Of a DNA stretch of 62,354 nucleotides, positions 43,703 to 52,880 are shown in pieces. The notes beneath the pieces are model-generated. The model ran no database searches. It had not been told where the DNA came from and saw only the letters and a program-made list of their open reading frames with translations. Source of the stretch: Granulosicoccus sp. (lineage in GTDB: Bacteria > Pseudomonadota > Gammaproteobacteria > Granulosicoccales > Granulosicoccaceae); contig JABDKN010000061.1 of the NCBI GenBank assembly GCA_013002205.1, positions 1 through 62,354 on the forward strand, written 5' to 3'. The position numbers were made by a program, and so were the translations under genes. Numbering within the stretch: position 1 is the stretch's first letter; each line of letters opens with the position of its first letter.

Positions 43703-44593
43703 ATGTTGAATTCACTGCAGATCGAGTCCTACAGGAAGGATGGTTATCTGGTACTGGAAGATGTGCTGGAGCCTGAACAACTGGCGACCTTGCGGGCAAT
43801 CACTGAAGAGTTCATCGAGCGTTCCCGTCTCCATACGCACAGTGATGATGTATTCGATCTGGACCCTGCTCACTCGGCCGGCAATCCACGGCTGTCTCGC
43901 ATCAAGTTGCCCCACAAGCAGCACCCGGCATTCTGGAAGATCGTGCGCAGTGAACGTGTGTGTTCTGTATTGACGAGCCTGCTCGGAGCTGATGTGAGAC
44001 TACATAACAGCAAGTTGAATACCAAACCTCCCGGTGGAGGTGCCGCCGTGGAATGGCATCAGGACTGGGCCTTCTACCCGCATACCAATGACGACCTGCT
44101 GGCTGTGGGCATCATGCTGGATGATGTCACCCTCGACAACGGACCATTGATGGTCATACCCGGCAGCCATTGTGGCGAGGTACTGCAGCATACCGCCAAT
44201 GGCGTATTCAGCGGCGCCATCGATCCACACGATCCGGCATTCGATGTGGATCGTGCCGTCGCCCTGACTGGCAGAGCCGGCAGCATGAGCGTTCATCACG
44301 TACGCACGCTTCACGGTTCGGCGCCCAACCTGTCTGACCGGCCTCGCATGCTGTTGTTCTATGAGTGTGGTGCAGCTGATGCCTGGCCCATCAACGGCAA
44401 CGCCAGCAGCTACACCGGGCTGAACCAGCAGGACTTCTGGGACGCTTTGCAGGAGCGGATGATCTGTGGCGAGCAGTCTCTGAGTCCCAGGCTCGAGAAG
44501 GTGCCCGTGCTGATGCCGCTGCCACCTGCACCGGACTGCTCTTCGATCTTCAGGATTCAGCAGAGCAGTGGGGCACGCAGTGCATTCGTCTGA
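43703..44593 (+). CDS. Phytanoyl-CoA dioxygenase family enzyme
   Basis: 296 residues from the ATG at 43703, with GAGGG nine bases before. Fe(II)/2-oxoglutarate oxygenase of the PhyH family: metal ligands His119 and Asp121 in VEWHQDWAFYPH, the distal His203 in RTLHGSAPNLSDRPR, and Arg213 for the 2-oxoglutarate carboxylate. The N-terminus YRKDGYLVLEDVLEPEQL is typical. It hydroxylates an unidentified small molecule; members act on ectoine, lipids and natural products. It stands alone between a barrel gene and a membrane protein gene. Confidence 0.87.
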   Translation: MLNSLQIESYRKDGYLVLEDVLEPEQLATLRAITEEFIERSRLHTHSDDVFDLDPAHSAGNPRLSRIKLPHKQHPAFWKIVRSERVCSVLTSLLGADVRLHNSKLNTKPPGGGAAVEWHQDWAFYPHTNDDLLAVGIMLDDVTLDNGPLMVIPGSHCGEVLQHTANGVFSGAIDPHDPAFDVDRAVALTGRAGSMSVHHVRTLHGSAPNLSDRPRMLLFYECGAADAWPINGNASSYTGLNQQDFWDALQERMICGEQSLSPRLEKVPVLMPLPPAPDCSSIFRIQQSSGARSAFV

Positions 44594-44626
44594 CCTGCGC
44601 TGCGCCGTCACCTGAGTTCCGCTGCC

Positions 44627-45298
44627 ATGCACTCCCCCTCCCGGCGATACGAGCGGTATACGGCGGCCGCACTAATGCTCCTGCTGGGCTTGATCATAGG
44701 CTTGTCACTGGTGTTTCCACCATCGGGCTGGTTGCCGTTGCAGCGATGGGGTGCGGCATTGGAATCTGCAGGTGCAGGGGGGCTGCTGGTGTTTCTCCTG
44801 CTGGCGACGCTGGCAACCTCGGTCGGGTTGCCACGGCAATTGGTCGCCTTCACGGCAGGGCTTGCGTACGGTGTCATGCCTGGCATACTCCTGTCCCTGC
44901 TGGCCGCATTAGGTGGCTGCTACCTGACCGTCCGGGTCTCCCAGGCTCTTTTATCGCAGTGGGTGGAACACCGTTTCCCGGCGTTCATCAGGAAACTTGA
45001 CCTGCTGCTGCGTGACGATGTATTCCTGAAGATTCTGATTCTCAGGTTTCAGCCGCTGGGCACCAACCTGATCACCAATGTCTGCATTGGTTTCACGGCC
45101 GTCCCTCACCGGCTCTTTCTGTTCGCATCCGGGCTGGGCTACCTGCCGCAAATGGGTGTTTTCAGCCTTTTGGGTGCGGGAATTCGCGTTGGTTCGCAGA
45201 CGCAGTTGATACTCAGCATGGCGTTGATGACACTGTCCATAGTGCTGGGTATCTACCTGCTGCGCCAGCATAGATTACGTGAACTGCAGTCGCATTGA
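44627..45298 (+). CDS. TVP38/TMEM64 (DedA-like) membrane protein
   Basis: 223 residues with six predicted membrane segments. The family core is ATSVGLPRQLVAFTAGLAYG, then LRFQPLGTNLITNVCIGFTAVP and the closing FLFASGLGYLPQMGVFSLLGAGI. This SNARE-associated/VTT domain is found in DedA, YdjZ and TMEM64; family members are proposed lipid or undecaprenyl-phosphate flippases or transporters. GC-rich and 33 bases after the PhyH stop, so possibly cotranscribed with it. Confidence 0.85.
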   Translation: MHSPSRRYERYTAAALMLLLGLIIGLSLVFPPSGWLPLQRWGAALESAGAGGLLVFLLLATLATSVGLPRQLVAFTAGLAYGVMPGILLSLLAALGGCYLTVRVSQALLSQWVEHRFPAFIRKLDLLLRDDVFLKILILRFQPLGTNLITNVCIGFTAVPHRLFLFASGLGYLPQMGVFSLLGAGIRVGSQTQLILSMALMTLSIVLGIYLLRQHRLRELQSH

Positions 45299-45354
45299 CG
45301 GCCCGGTATCAGCAGAATCTGCGTGCATCCAACGGATTCTCCACACGCTAGGAT

Positions 45355-45383
45355 TTGACAGCACGGCAAATAGCGCCTTTAAT
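45355..45383 (+). promoter_or_regulatory. Near-consensus sigma-70 promoter of the surface-protein locus
   Basis: Perfect -35 TTGACA (45355-45360), 17-base spacer, -10 TTTAAT (45378-45383, five of six). Transcription would begin near 45390, giving a leader of about 257 bases before the first gene. Confidence 0.6.
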
Positions 45384-45396
45384 GCAAGTGCAGAAC

Positions 45397-45412
45397 TGTG
45401 ATGTTCATCACA
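45397..45412 (+). promoter_or_regulatory. Perfect CRP-type operator
   Basis: TGTGATGTTCATCACA is the consensus half-sites TGTGA and TCACA with the correct six-base centre, and it is a perfect palindrome apart from the two central bases. It is centred near +15 of the promoter at 45355-45383, a position expected to repress, or it could activate an undetected downstream promoter. Confidence 0.65.
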
Positions 45413-45456
45413 CTGCGACCTCCTCCAAGTGGTACTTGCGGGCAGGGATGTCACTC

Positions 45457-45481
45457 ATGGCCAGGGATGGCCGTCTTTTTT
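45457..45481 (+). terminator. Intrinsic terminator-like hairpin in the leader
   Basis: Stem ATGGCCA/TGGCCGT (seven pairs, one G-T wobble) with a GGGA loop, followed after one base by six Ts. It lies about 70 bases into the leader of the surface-protein locus and about 160 bases after the TVP38 gene. It could end a leader transcript (attenuation) or transcripts coming from upstream. The rest of the leader, 45482-45646, has a weaker stem GCCCTG/CAGGGC and no gene. Confidence 0.55.
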
Positions 45482-45646
45482 AAGACTCGCATACATCAAG
45501 TCCGGTGCTGGTGTTTTTCCCTCCTGGCGATCACCCTGACCTGACCAGTTCTTCCAGCGTATCCGGCACCAATTCTGCCCTGCATGTAACCAGGGCTTGG
45601 ATCTTGCTCGGCAGGTTACTTTTACTGTCAGTCTGGACCTCATACG

Positions 45647-48600
45647 GTGACACTCACGAAAGACAGGAACAAGCGCTCTTCGACGGGACGTGCTGGTAGC
45701 CTGTTGATTCCAGTGTGGTTTTCCATTCCGCTGCTTCTTCTGGCGATGCTCGACTGTGCGCAGGCGAGCGAAGTCTTCATCTATTCATCGCAATCGACCA
45801 TTCGGGGGATCGATCTGGACACTGGCACGGATCGGTTCCTGACCAGCTCTCCGTACGCAGCAGGTGTCAATGCTTTGGCACAGAATGTGGAGGCTGGCAT
45901 CGTTTACTACGGAGACCAGAACAGCGTCTACCGCTGGAATCCGGCGCTGGGTTCCGGACCGGCTGCCCACCAGTTGATGAACGATTTCAGCATCGGGCCG
46001 GTGACAGCGCCCATCCGGAACATCAACAGCACCGCCGGCTCTTTCGTGGCAGGCAAGTATTACGTCGGTTCGGAATCGGCTGAAGGGTACATCGAGGACC
46101 TGTTCGAGCTCACCATGTCCATCGATGGAACGCAGGTGGTATCGGCTCGTGCACTGGATCTGCAGGGTGCCTGCAACTGTACGATGATCCAGCTGGGTGG
46201 GTTCGGTGATGTGGCAGCCCTCGACGAAGGTGGCGTCATCGTCATCTATGGATCGTCCGCGGATCTGTCCGGCGCCGGTCTGGGTACCTCGTCCGGGCGT
46301 TGGAAATTCATTCCGGCAGCCGGTACGTTTCAACTGCTGTCCAGTGGTTCAGGCGGGCAGATGAGTGCCAGCCCCTCCGGCCGGATCTACTCCAACGTGG
46401 GCAATGATATTCGCGAGGTGAACAAGACCACCGGCGCCATCAGTGGAACGACCCTGATGACTACCAGTGCACCTATCTACGACTTCACCGATGGCTTCAC
46501 CCTGGATTTTGGCGATGCTCCCGACAGTTATGGCGCTGCCTATCATCGTCTCGACAGTGCGCAGGCCGCATGGATCGGAAGCGTGGCACCGGATAACGAA
46601 TCGGGTGCATTGAATCAGGTCAGAGGTGACACCGACGGATCCGGGGATGATCTGGATGGTGTCGATGATGAAGATGCCGTGGCGGGTACCGTGTCGGTAT
46701 CCAATGCCGTGTCGATGCATACCCTGACAGTGCAGTGCTCACCCGGGGTGCGGGTGTCCGGCTGGATCGACCGTGATATCGATGGTGTGTTTGACAGCGA
46801 CGAGCGTAATGCCAATCACCCGGTCACATGCGATACCGGTACGGCCGTATTGACCTGGTCCGGTATGCTCTCCGCCACCAGCGGAAATACCTATCTGCGC
46901 TTGCGTGCATCCACCAATCTGTCGGCCATCTCAAACGCGACGGGCGTTGCCACCGATGGGGAAATCGAAGATCACCCGGTAAGCATAGCTGGCGGCAACT
47001 CGACTTCCGGCAATTGTCCTGCCGGTAGTACCAGCACGTTGTACGGTGCAACGGATTTACCTTTGACCATAGGCCCGAATGCAAGAACGATCACTACCTC
47101 GACGATTAATGTAGCCGACGACGGTACGGTGGTCGACGTCAACGTTTTATCGGTCGAGGGTACGCATGATCTCATCGATGATCTGGTGTTCGACCTGCGG
47201 CATGGGGGCAGGACGCGTCGGCTGTACAATTCCACGTGCAGTCTTCAGGCTGACTTTTCCTTAGGTTTCGATGATGACGTCCTGGCCCTGCCCCCATGCC
47301 CGCCGGTGGACGGTGGCATTTACGCCTCCCGGCAGTCACTGGACAGGTTCGAAGGCCAGGATGCAGCGGGGGACTGGGAATTGCGCATCACTGATCGTAC
47401 CAGGGGCAATGGCGGTGCGTTGTCGAAGTGGACGCTGGAGATCTGCACAAGCGGTACGAGCGTCGTGGAAACACCGGATATCGTGCTGGGCAAGGAGGTT
47501 GTCGTCGATGGACGCAGCCTGACCATCAGGTTGCTCGCACTCAACAATGGCAATGTCACTGTCAACGACCTGGCATTGACTGATGACCTGGATACGGTGC
47601 TGGGCACTGGTAATTATTCAATCACTGCAAGTCCGGTTATCCTGTCCGGACCTGCCGGAAGCACTGCGAACCAGGGATTCGACGGCAGCAGCGATGTTCA
47701 GCTACTGGGCACGTCGACCAGTCTGCAGGCAGGTGAAAGCATCACTGTCGAAGTGGGCGTTCATGTCGACGTCATAGCCGCCAGTTCTGAACCTGGCCTG
47801 TATGCCAATCAGGCGCGTATCACCGCCAGCGGCCCTTCAGGGCAGGTGCTCATGGATCTCTCCGGCCCGGGACTCGATGTATCGCTGGATTCAGATGAAG
47901 CAGTGACTTTCCGGCTCGATGCATCGGCGCGCCTGGCAGGCACTGTCTTCCTGGATACATCCGGCGATCCGGCCGGCGCACATGACGGTATCCGGCAGGC
48001 CCGGGAACCCGGTGTGGCCGGGCGACAGGTCAGGGCGCTGGACGGCAATGCCCAGGTACTGGCCACGACAAGCAGCGATGCCAGCGGCAACTGGGAACTC
48101 CTCCTGGACCCTGCCTGGCTGAATCAGCCGATCACCATTGCCGTACAGGGTGACACACTGAGCCGTTTCATCAGCGAGTCAGCGGCCTACACCACGGGTT
48201 CAGTCTCCGATGGCCAGCTGCTGGTGACACCAGCATTTGGCGATCGCTTGACCGGGCTGGATGTGGGCATCGTCAATTCACCGTCGCTGGGCATGGACCA
48301 TGCCGTCACCGTGACACCCGGCACCGTGGTCGTGCAACCACACCAGTGGCAATCCAGTACCCACGGCAGTGTCGACTTTTCCCTGGCGCAGGTGACCAGT
48401 CCTGCCGGCAGCCAGTGGACTGCCAGCCTGTTGGAAGATCTCAACTGCAACCAGGTCATCGATGGAGGAGAGCCGCCCTGGTCCTCGGCTCGCGCGGTCG
48501 TTGCAGAGGAACGCATCTGCCTGTTGCTGCAAAGCAGTGTCCCGGCAACGGCTACCGACGGCGCAGTGGCCAGCAGTACGCTGACGGCGACTCTGGAAGT

Positions 48601-49006
48601 GGCTGACCTGTCGGCTACCGGTCACGGGCTGAGCTTTGTGCTGGACAACCGCGATGACATCCAGGTGATTCGCCTCGGCTCAGGACGCCTGGAACTGGTG
48701 AAACAGGTCAGCAACGTCAGTACGGGTGGCAATAAGGTCTTCAGTAACGCAGCAAAGCCCGGTCAGACGCTGCAGTACACCATCGAGTATCGCAATGCCG
48801 GAGACGGTCCGCTGAGCGATGTGCTGATCGAGGATGCAGCGCCGGCGTTCACACAGGTGCAGGCATCCAGCGTCAGTTGTGACAACACGCCGGCGGCCCT
48901 GACCTGTACTCCGGGCAGCAGTGGTGATGCGGTCAGCTGGGAGATCCTCGGGTCACTGGGTGCCGGCCAGTCCGGCACGGTCAGCTATCAGGTCATCATC
49001 GACTGA
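45647..49006 (+). CDS. Secreted multidomain DUF11 protein (propeller-like, GEVED, P-domain, CnaB-like)
   Basis: 1119 residues from a GTG at 45647. Signal peptide (LLIPVWFSIPLLLLAMLDCAQA). Residues about 42-282 look like beta-propeller sequence (YSSQSTIRGIDLDTGTDRF, VYRWNPALGS). About 285-445 is a GEVED domain (DFGDAPDSYG to DGEIEDHPVSI) holding Asp-rich Ca-type loops. About 460-603 is a proprotein-convertase P-domain (DLVFDLRHGG, GDWELRITD). About 607-740 and 1015-1119 are DUF11 modules, and 760-850 an SdrD_B/CnaB-like module. It is surface-exposed or released. First gene of the locus. No sorting motif (LPxTG, PEP-CTERM or T9SS) is visible. Confidence 0.75.
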   Translation: MTLTKDRNKRSSTGRAGSLLIPVWFSIPLLLLAMLDCAQASEVFIYSSQSTIRGIDLDTGTDRFLTSSPYAAGVNALAQNVEAGIVYYGDQNSVYRWNPALGSGPAAHQLMNDFSIGPVTAPIRNINSTAGSFVAGKYYVGSESAEGYIEDLFELTMSIDGTQVVSARALDLQGACNCTMIQLGGFGDVAALDEGGVIVIYGSSADLSGAGLGTSSGRWKFIPAAGTFQLLSSGSGGQMSASPSGRIYSNVGNDIREVNKTTGAISGTTLMTTSAPIYDFTDGFTLDFGDAPDSYGAAYHRLDSAQAAWIGSVAPDNESGALNQVRGDTDGSGDDLDGVDDEDAVAGTVSVSNAVSMHTLTVQCSPGVRVSGWIDRDIDGVFDSDERNANHPVTCDTGTAVLTWSGMLSATSGNTYLRLRASTNLSAISNATGVATDGEIEDHPVSIAGGNSTSGNCPAGSTSTLYGATDLPLTIGPNARTITTSTINVADDGTVVDVNVLSVEGTHDLIDDLVFDLRHGGRTRRLYNSTCSLQADFSLGFDDDVLALPPCPPVDGGIYASRQSLDRFEGQDAAGDWELRITDRTRGNGGALSKWTLEICTSGTSVVETPDIVLGKEVVVDGRSLTIRLLALNNGNVTVNDLALTDDLDTVLGTGNYSITASPVILSGPAGSTANQGFDGSSDVQLLGTSTSLQAGESITVEVGVHVDVIAASSEPGLYANQARITASGPSGQVLMDLSGPGLDVSLDSDEAVTFRLDASARLAGTVFLDTSGDPAGAHDGIRQAREPGVAGRQVRALDGNAQVLATTSSDASGNWELLLDPAWLNQPITIAVQGDTLSRFISESAAYTTGSVSDGQLLVTPAFGDRLTGLDVGIVNSPSLGMDHAVTVTPGTVVVQPHQWQSSTHGSVDFSLAQVTSPAGSQWTASLLEDLNCNQVIDGGEPPWSSARAVVAEERICLLLQSSVPATATDGAVASSTLTATLEVADLSATGHGLSFVLDNRDDIQVIRLGSGRLELVKQVSNVSTGGNKVFSNAAKPGQTLQYTIEYRNAGDGPLSDVLIEDAAPAFTQVQASSVSCDNTPAALTCTPGSSGDAVSWEILGSLGAGQSGTVSYQVIID

Positions 49007-49104
49007 ACCCGATTGATTGAACGCCAGCCGGATTGCGATCCACCCCGCAACTAACCCGGTTATTCGCAGCAGGATTACTGTGACAGTGGTCGCGGCCATG
49101 AAAC

Positions 49105-49207
49105 GGTTAAGTACTGTTCTGATTTGTTAACCAGTACACATTTGAAGCCCTGGCTGGACTGAGAACAGGCTCACTCTCTGCAATGTAACGGTTACTCGAA
49201 CATTCGA
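49105..49207 (+). promoter_or_regulatory. Cluster of palindromes before the small DUF11 gene
   Basis: GGTTAA (49105-49110) pairs with TTAACC (49127-49132) and GTACTG (49111-49116) with CAGTAC (49132-49137), in interleaved order. GTAAC-G-GTTAC (49185-49195) and TCGAA-CA-TTCGA (49196-49207) abut each other 31 bases before the ATG at 49239. An AACGGTTA octamer occurs in both groups. They may be operators or an mRNA fold. Confidence 0.4.
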
Positions 49208-49238
49208 TTAACCCCCCTTGCAACGTCAGGAGAGTGTG

Positions 49239-49727
49239 ATGCATTACCCCCGTTTTCTACTCGTGCTTAGTGTCCTTTTTTCGATGGCAGGACTGGCCTT
49301 CGCCAGTGGTCCAGTGACCGGCGAGATCCAGGCCTTCATCGTTTCTGTCGACGAGGATGGCAAAGAAGTCATCCTGCAGGCCGACGAAGCCGAGCCCGGC
49401 AATGTCATGGAATTTCGCATCGTGTTCACCAACAACGGTGATGACGATGTGCGTGGCGTTCAGGTTGTCGACCCGATCCCGCAGAACACCCGTTTCGTAC
49501 CGGATTCCCCGCAATCCGATGTGCCGGCCGACTTCGAGGTCAGCATCGATGGCGGTGAATCGTTCGAGCTTGAACCGGTGGTGCGTATCGAGACTCAGGC
49601 CGATGGCAGCCAGAAGGAGGTCGTCATTCCGCCAGAGCAGTACACCCATGTGCGCTGGCTGGCGCAGCAGGAGCTGACGTCCAACGGGGGCCAGCATCAA
49701 TTCACTTATCGCGTAACTGTGGACTAA
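49239..49727 (+). CDS. Small secreted DUF11 single-module protein
   Basis: 162 residues from the ATG at 49239 (AGGAG seven bases upstream). Signal peptide to ...GLAFA, then one beta-sandwich: VMEFRIVFTNNGDDDVRGVQVVDPIPQNTRFV is the DUF11 core. It ends HQFTYRVTVD with no anchor. As a one-module protein between multi-module giants it may be a capping, initiating or filling subunit. The next gene begins 10 bases on, so the two are cotranscribed and possibly translationally linked. Confidence 0.75.
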   Translation: MHYPRFLLVLSVLFSMAGLAFASGPVTGEIQAFIVSVDEDGKEVILQADEAEPGNVMEFRIVFTNNGDDDVRGVQVVDPIPQNTRFVPDSPQSDVPADFEVSIDGGESFELEPVVRIETQADGSQKEVVIPPEQYTHVRWLAQQELTSNGGQHQFTYRVTVD

Positions 49728-49737
49728 CAGGACTCCC

Positions 49738-52700
49738 ATGAACAATACGACTTTCAACCGCTTTGCGGTCAATCCTCTGGCACGGGCATGTGCTCTGGCA
49801 CTGCTGACGGGAGGGATGGCCGTGTCCGGCTCCTCGCTTCTGGCCGCCACATCTGCAGGTACGCAGATCAAGAACCTGGCAACCGTCACCTATGAAGATG
49901 CGGCGGGCAATGTCTATTCAGCGCAATCCAACGAGGCGATCATCACGGTTGCCCAGGTGTATTCCGCCACGATCGGTGTGGATGTGGATGCAACGGCAGC
50001 GGCCGGGCAAACCGTCTATCTGCCGTATGTATTGACCAATACCGGTAATGGTCCGGACGTTTTCGACCTGACGGCCACCAATGACATTTCCATAGCAGAT
50101 GCCATCGACTCGAGCAGCATACAGGTATTTCATGATACCAACGGCAGCGGTGTGCCCGATGCCGGAGAACCTGTCGTTTCGTCGCTGAGCTTGCAGGCAG
50201 ATGATGTCGTCAATCTGGTAGTCGCCGTCACCGTACCGTCCACCGCCGTTGCCGGAAACACGCTGGGTATCACCCTGAACGCCACTGCCCGGAACGGCAC
50301 TGGTGCGTCGGTGGCTGCCAGCGTGACGGACCTGAGCAGTGGCGGTGGCCGTGATGGTCTCGACAGTACCAATGAATCACTGATCACCGTCACCAATGAT
50401 GCGGTACTTGTCACCACCAAGACTGCCGTGCCCGACTTTGCCAACAATCAGGTCAGCTATACCCTGACCGTTCGCAACAATGGCAACCTGCCTGCGAAAG
50501 ACGTGATTCTCTTTGATGGCCTGCCGGCCAACACCAGCCTGGTCACCTCCGGTGTTTCCGGTATGCTGGTGTCCAATGGCGATACCCTGAATACCGCAGC
50601 GAACCTGTCGGAAGTTACCCTGGGACTTGACCTGAATGCTGACGGCTTCGCCGATGACGCAAATGAATCCGCCATCGGACTGGATCTGGACAATGATGGT
50701 GTCATCAGCACTGATGTCATCTCGGGTGTCTACGCGATTGACCAGCAACTGGCCGCCGGTTCCAGCGTATCCCTGACGTTCACCGTTCAATACAACCCCG
50801 CCACTCTGGGTGGTGGCTACGTCATCACCAACCAGGGTCACGCCTCCGGGGATACCGATCTGAATCCTGGCGCCGATTCACTGGTGTCTTCCAATCAGGT
50901 ACAGACTGTCATTTCAGCCGACTATGCAGTGGATATCGCTGATACAGGTGTCGGTGGACAGCCGGGTGTCAATGACGGTGGTGATGATGATAATACACCC
51001 GATGATGTGCAGACGGTCGACACGGCCGCAGCCGGTGGAACGGTGATCTTCAACAGTGTCATCACCAACAATGGCAACGCCTCTGATATCTTCGAACTGA
51101 GTGTGAATCCCGGCAATTTCCCGGCCGGCACCGTGTTCACTTTCCATGATGATTCCGGCGTAGTGCAGTTGTCCGATACCAATGGCTCAGGTGTGGACTC
51201 GGGCGTCATCGCAGGCGGCGGTGGCACCAGGAATATCGTCATCAAGGCAACCCTTCCAAGCAATGCCACAGGGAGCGGACCATTTTCAGCCACGGTAACG
51301 GCGGTATCCGCCAATGATCCGAGTGCAACACCGGTCAGTGACGATACGACGCTCACACTGGGCACGATCGTCATCGCCACAGCCGACTTGCATAACAGCC
51401 CCAATGGTGTTCTCAACAGCGATGAAGACCCCCTGTTGGCACCGTATTCTGCGGTCACTACATTTCCGGGCCAGACCGGAACCACCGTCTCCATTCCGTT
51501 GTACATCGACAACGAAAGTGGTGGCAGTGATTCCTATGTGCTCAGTGCCGGTACCTCGTTTGATGGCACGACACTCTCCGGATTGCTGCCAGGCTGGTCT
51601 GTGCAATTCTATGCCACAGATGCGGCAGGCAATGCGACCGGCTCGGCGTTGTCCAACACACCGTCCATACCCGGTGGCGCCCTGGATTTCAAGATCATAG
51701 CGGTCGTCTCCATACCCGCCAATGCCACCCAGGCGGTAAACGACCTGGTCTTCGACAACAATGGTGATGGTACGGCAACTCGCCTGCTGGGCAATGCCGA
51801 TGCTGATGGTGACTACCCGATCTTCTTCCAGATAACCTCGCTCAATACCGGTGCAACCGATATCAAGCTCGATGCCATCGACGTCAATGCCGATCGCCTG
51901 TTGTCACTGGTCACACCCGGCAGCAACCAGGTGGAGCCTGGTGGAAGCGTGATATATGGTCATACACTGTCCAACAACGGCAACGTGGATGAAGTGGTCG
52001 AGTTGATCTCCGGCAACAGCCAGGCGGGCTGGTCGCATACGGTCAATATCGATACCAACAATGACGGTGTGCCTGATACGGCGCTGGGTAGTCTGACACC
52101 CGGAAATATCACCGTATTGCAGGCCAACGGTACCTCGGTGATCGTCACGGTAAGCGATAGCGATGGTGATGGAAATCCGGAATTGACACTGTCTCCAAGT
52201 TATAGCCTGCCGTTGTCTGCCAACGTGTTCGCACCGTCCAATGCAGCGCCGGGCACAGTGGATACACTGACGATTACCGCGACCAACATGGATCCTGCAG
52301 GACCCGGCGTATCGGTGACCGATCAGACAACCATCATCAATGGACAAGTTCGACTGACCAAGACGGTTGGCCTGGATGCCCTCTGTGACGGTGAGGTCGA
52401 CAGTGGCTTTGCCCAGGTGCAAGCTGCGGCCGTTGCGCCGGGTCAGTGTGCCATCTGGAGAGTCGTGGCCGAAAACCAGGGCGCTGCGGATGCACAGAAC
52501 GTCACCATCACGGATGCGGTTACCGCGTTCAGTACCTACCAGACGGGTTCCCTGTCCTACTGTCTCTCCAGTGGCTGCGAGGTATTGCCGATGACCGAAG
52601 CCGTTGATGGAGATGCAGGAACGCTGGTTGGAAACACCATCGTGTTCTATGTCGGCCCCGGTGCGGATGCGACCACTGCGCAAGGTGGCACGCTGGTACC

Positions 52701-52743
52701 CGGTGAGTCGGCGACAGCTCAGTTCAGTGTGAAAGTGAACTGA
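49738..52743 (+). CDS. Large secreted DUF11-type repeat protein (1001 aa)
   Basis: 1001 residues. A signal peptide leads into the N-terminal module ATSAGTQIKNLATVTYEDAA, shared with two other proteins here. At least six Ig-like DUF11 modules follow (VLTNTGNGPDVFDL, YTLTVRNNGNLPAKDV, SVITNNGNASDIFEL, HTLSNNGNVDEVVEL and others). Ca-type loops of the form DxNxDGxxD recur (DLNADGFADD, DLDNDGVIS, DTNNDGVPD, DSDGDGNPE). The last module (about 860-1001) holds cysteines at ALCDGEV, GQCAIW and SYCLSSGCEV. No anchor or sorting motif is seen. It begins 10 bases after the small DUF11 gene (AGGACTCCC before the ATG). It looks like a filament or matrix subunit; no enzyme domain is present. Confidence 0.78.
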   Translation: MNNTTFNRFAVNPLARACALALLTGGMAVSGSSLLAATSAGTQIKNLATVTYEDAAGNVYSAQSNEAIITVAQVYSATIGVDVDATAAAGQTVYLPYVLTNTGNGPDVFDLTATNDISIADAIDSSSIQVFHDTNGSGVPDAGEPVVSSLSLQADDVVNLVVAVTVPSTAVAGNTLGITLNATARNGTGASVAASVTDLSSGGGRDGLDSTNESLITVTNDAVLVTTKTAVPDFANNQVSYTLTVRNNGNLPAKDVILFDGLPANTSLVTSGVSGMLVSNGDTLNTAANLSEVTLGLDLNADGFADDANESAIGLDLDNDGVISTDVISGVYAIDQQLAAGSSVSLTFTVQYNPATLGGGYVITNQGHASGDTDLNPGADSLVSSNQVQTVISADYAVDIADTGVGGQPGVNDGGDDDNTPDDVQTVDTAAAGGTVIFNSVITNNGNASDIFELSVNPGNFPAGTVFTFHDDSGVVQLSDTNGSGVDSGVIAGGGGTRNIVIKATLPSNATGSGPFSATVTAVSANDPSATPVSDDTTLTLGTIVIATADLHNSPNGVLNSDEDPLLAPYSAVTTFPGQTGTTVSIPLYIDNESGGSDSYVLSAGTSFDGTTLSGLLPGWSVQFYATDAAGNATGSALSNTPSIPGGALDFKIIAVVSIPANATQAVNDLVFDNNGDGTATRLLGNADADGDYPIFFQITSLNTGATDIKLDAIDVNADRLLSLVTPGSNQVEPGGSVIYGHTLSNNGNVDEVVELISGNSQAGWSHTVNIDTNNDGVPDTALGSLTPGNITVLQANGTSVIVTVSDSDGDGNPELTLSPSYSLPLSANVFAPSNAAPGTVDTLTITATNMDPAGPGVSVTDQTTIINGQVRLTKTVGLDALCDGEVDSGFAQVQAAAVAPGQCAIWRVVAENQGAADAQNVTITDAVTAFSTYQTGSLSYCLSSGCEVLPMTEAVDGDAGTLVGNTIVFYVGPGADATTAQGGTLVPGESATAQFSVKVN

Positions 52744-52763
52744 TCAGCCCCCTCCTGTAGCAA

Positions 52764-52803
52764 AGCCGGCCTGGGACAGCGTCATGTATCGCTCAGGCCG
52801 GCT
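52764..52803 (+). other. Long intercistronic stem-loop before the barrel gene
   Basis: AGCCGGCCTG and CAGGCCGGCT form ten perfect pairs, continued by AGCG/CGCT (four pairs) past a four-base bulge, with an eight-base loop. It starts 21 bases after the 49738-52743 gene. No T-run follows. It may lower read-through or stabilise the upstream mRNA, so that the secreted subunit is made in excess of the barrel. Confidence 0.55.
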
Positions 52804-52880
52804 CGCGCTTACCAGCATGCTGCGCGTTCCCGACCCGCCAGAAATTCTCAACCTCCAAGAGACCCGACGAACTTACCCAC

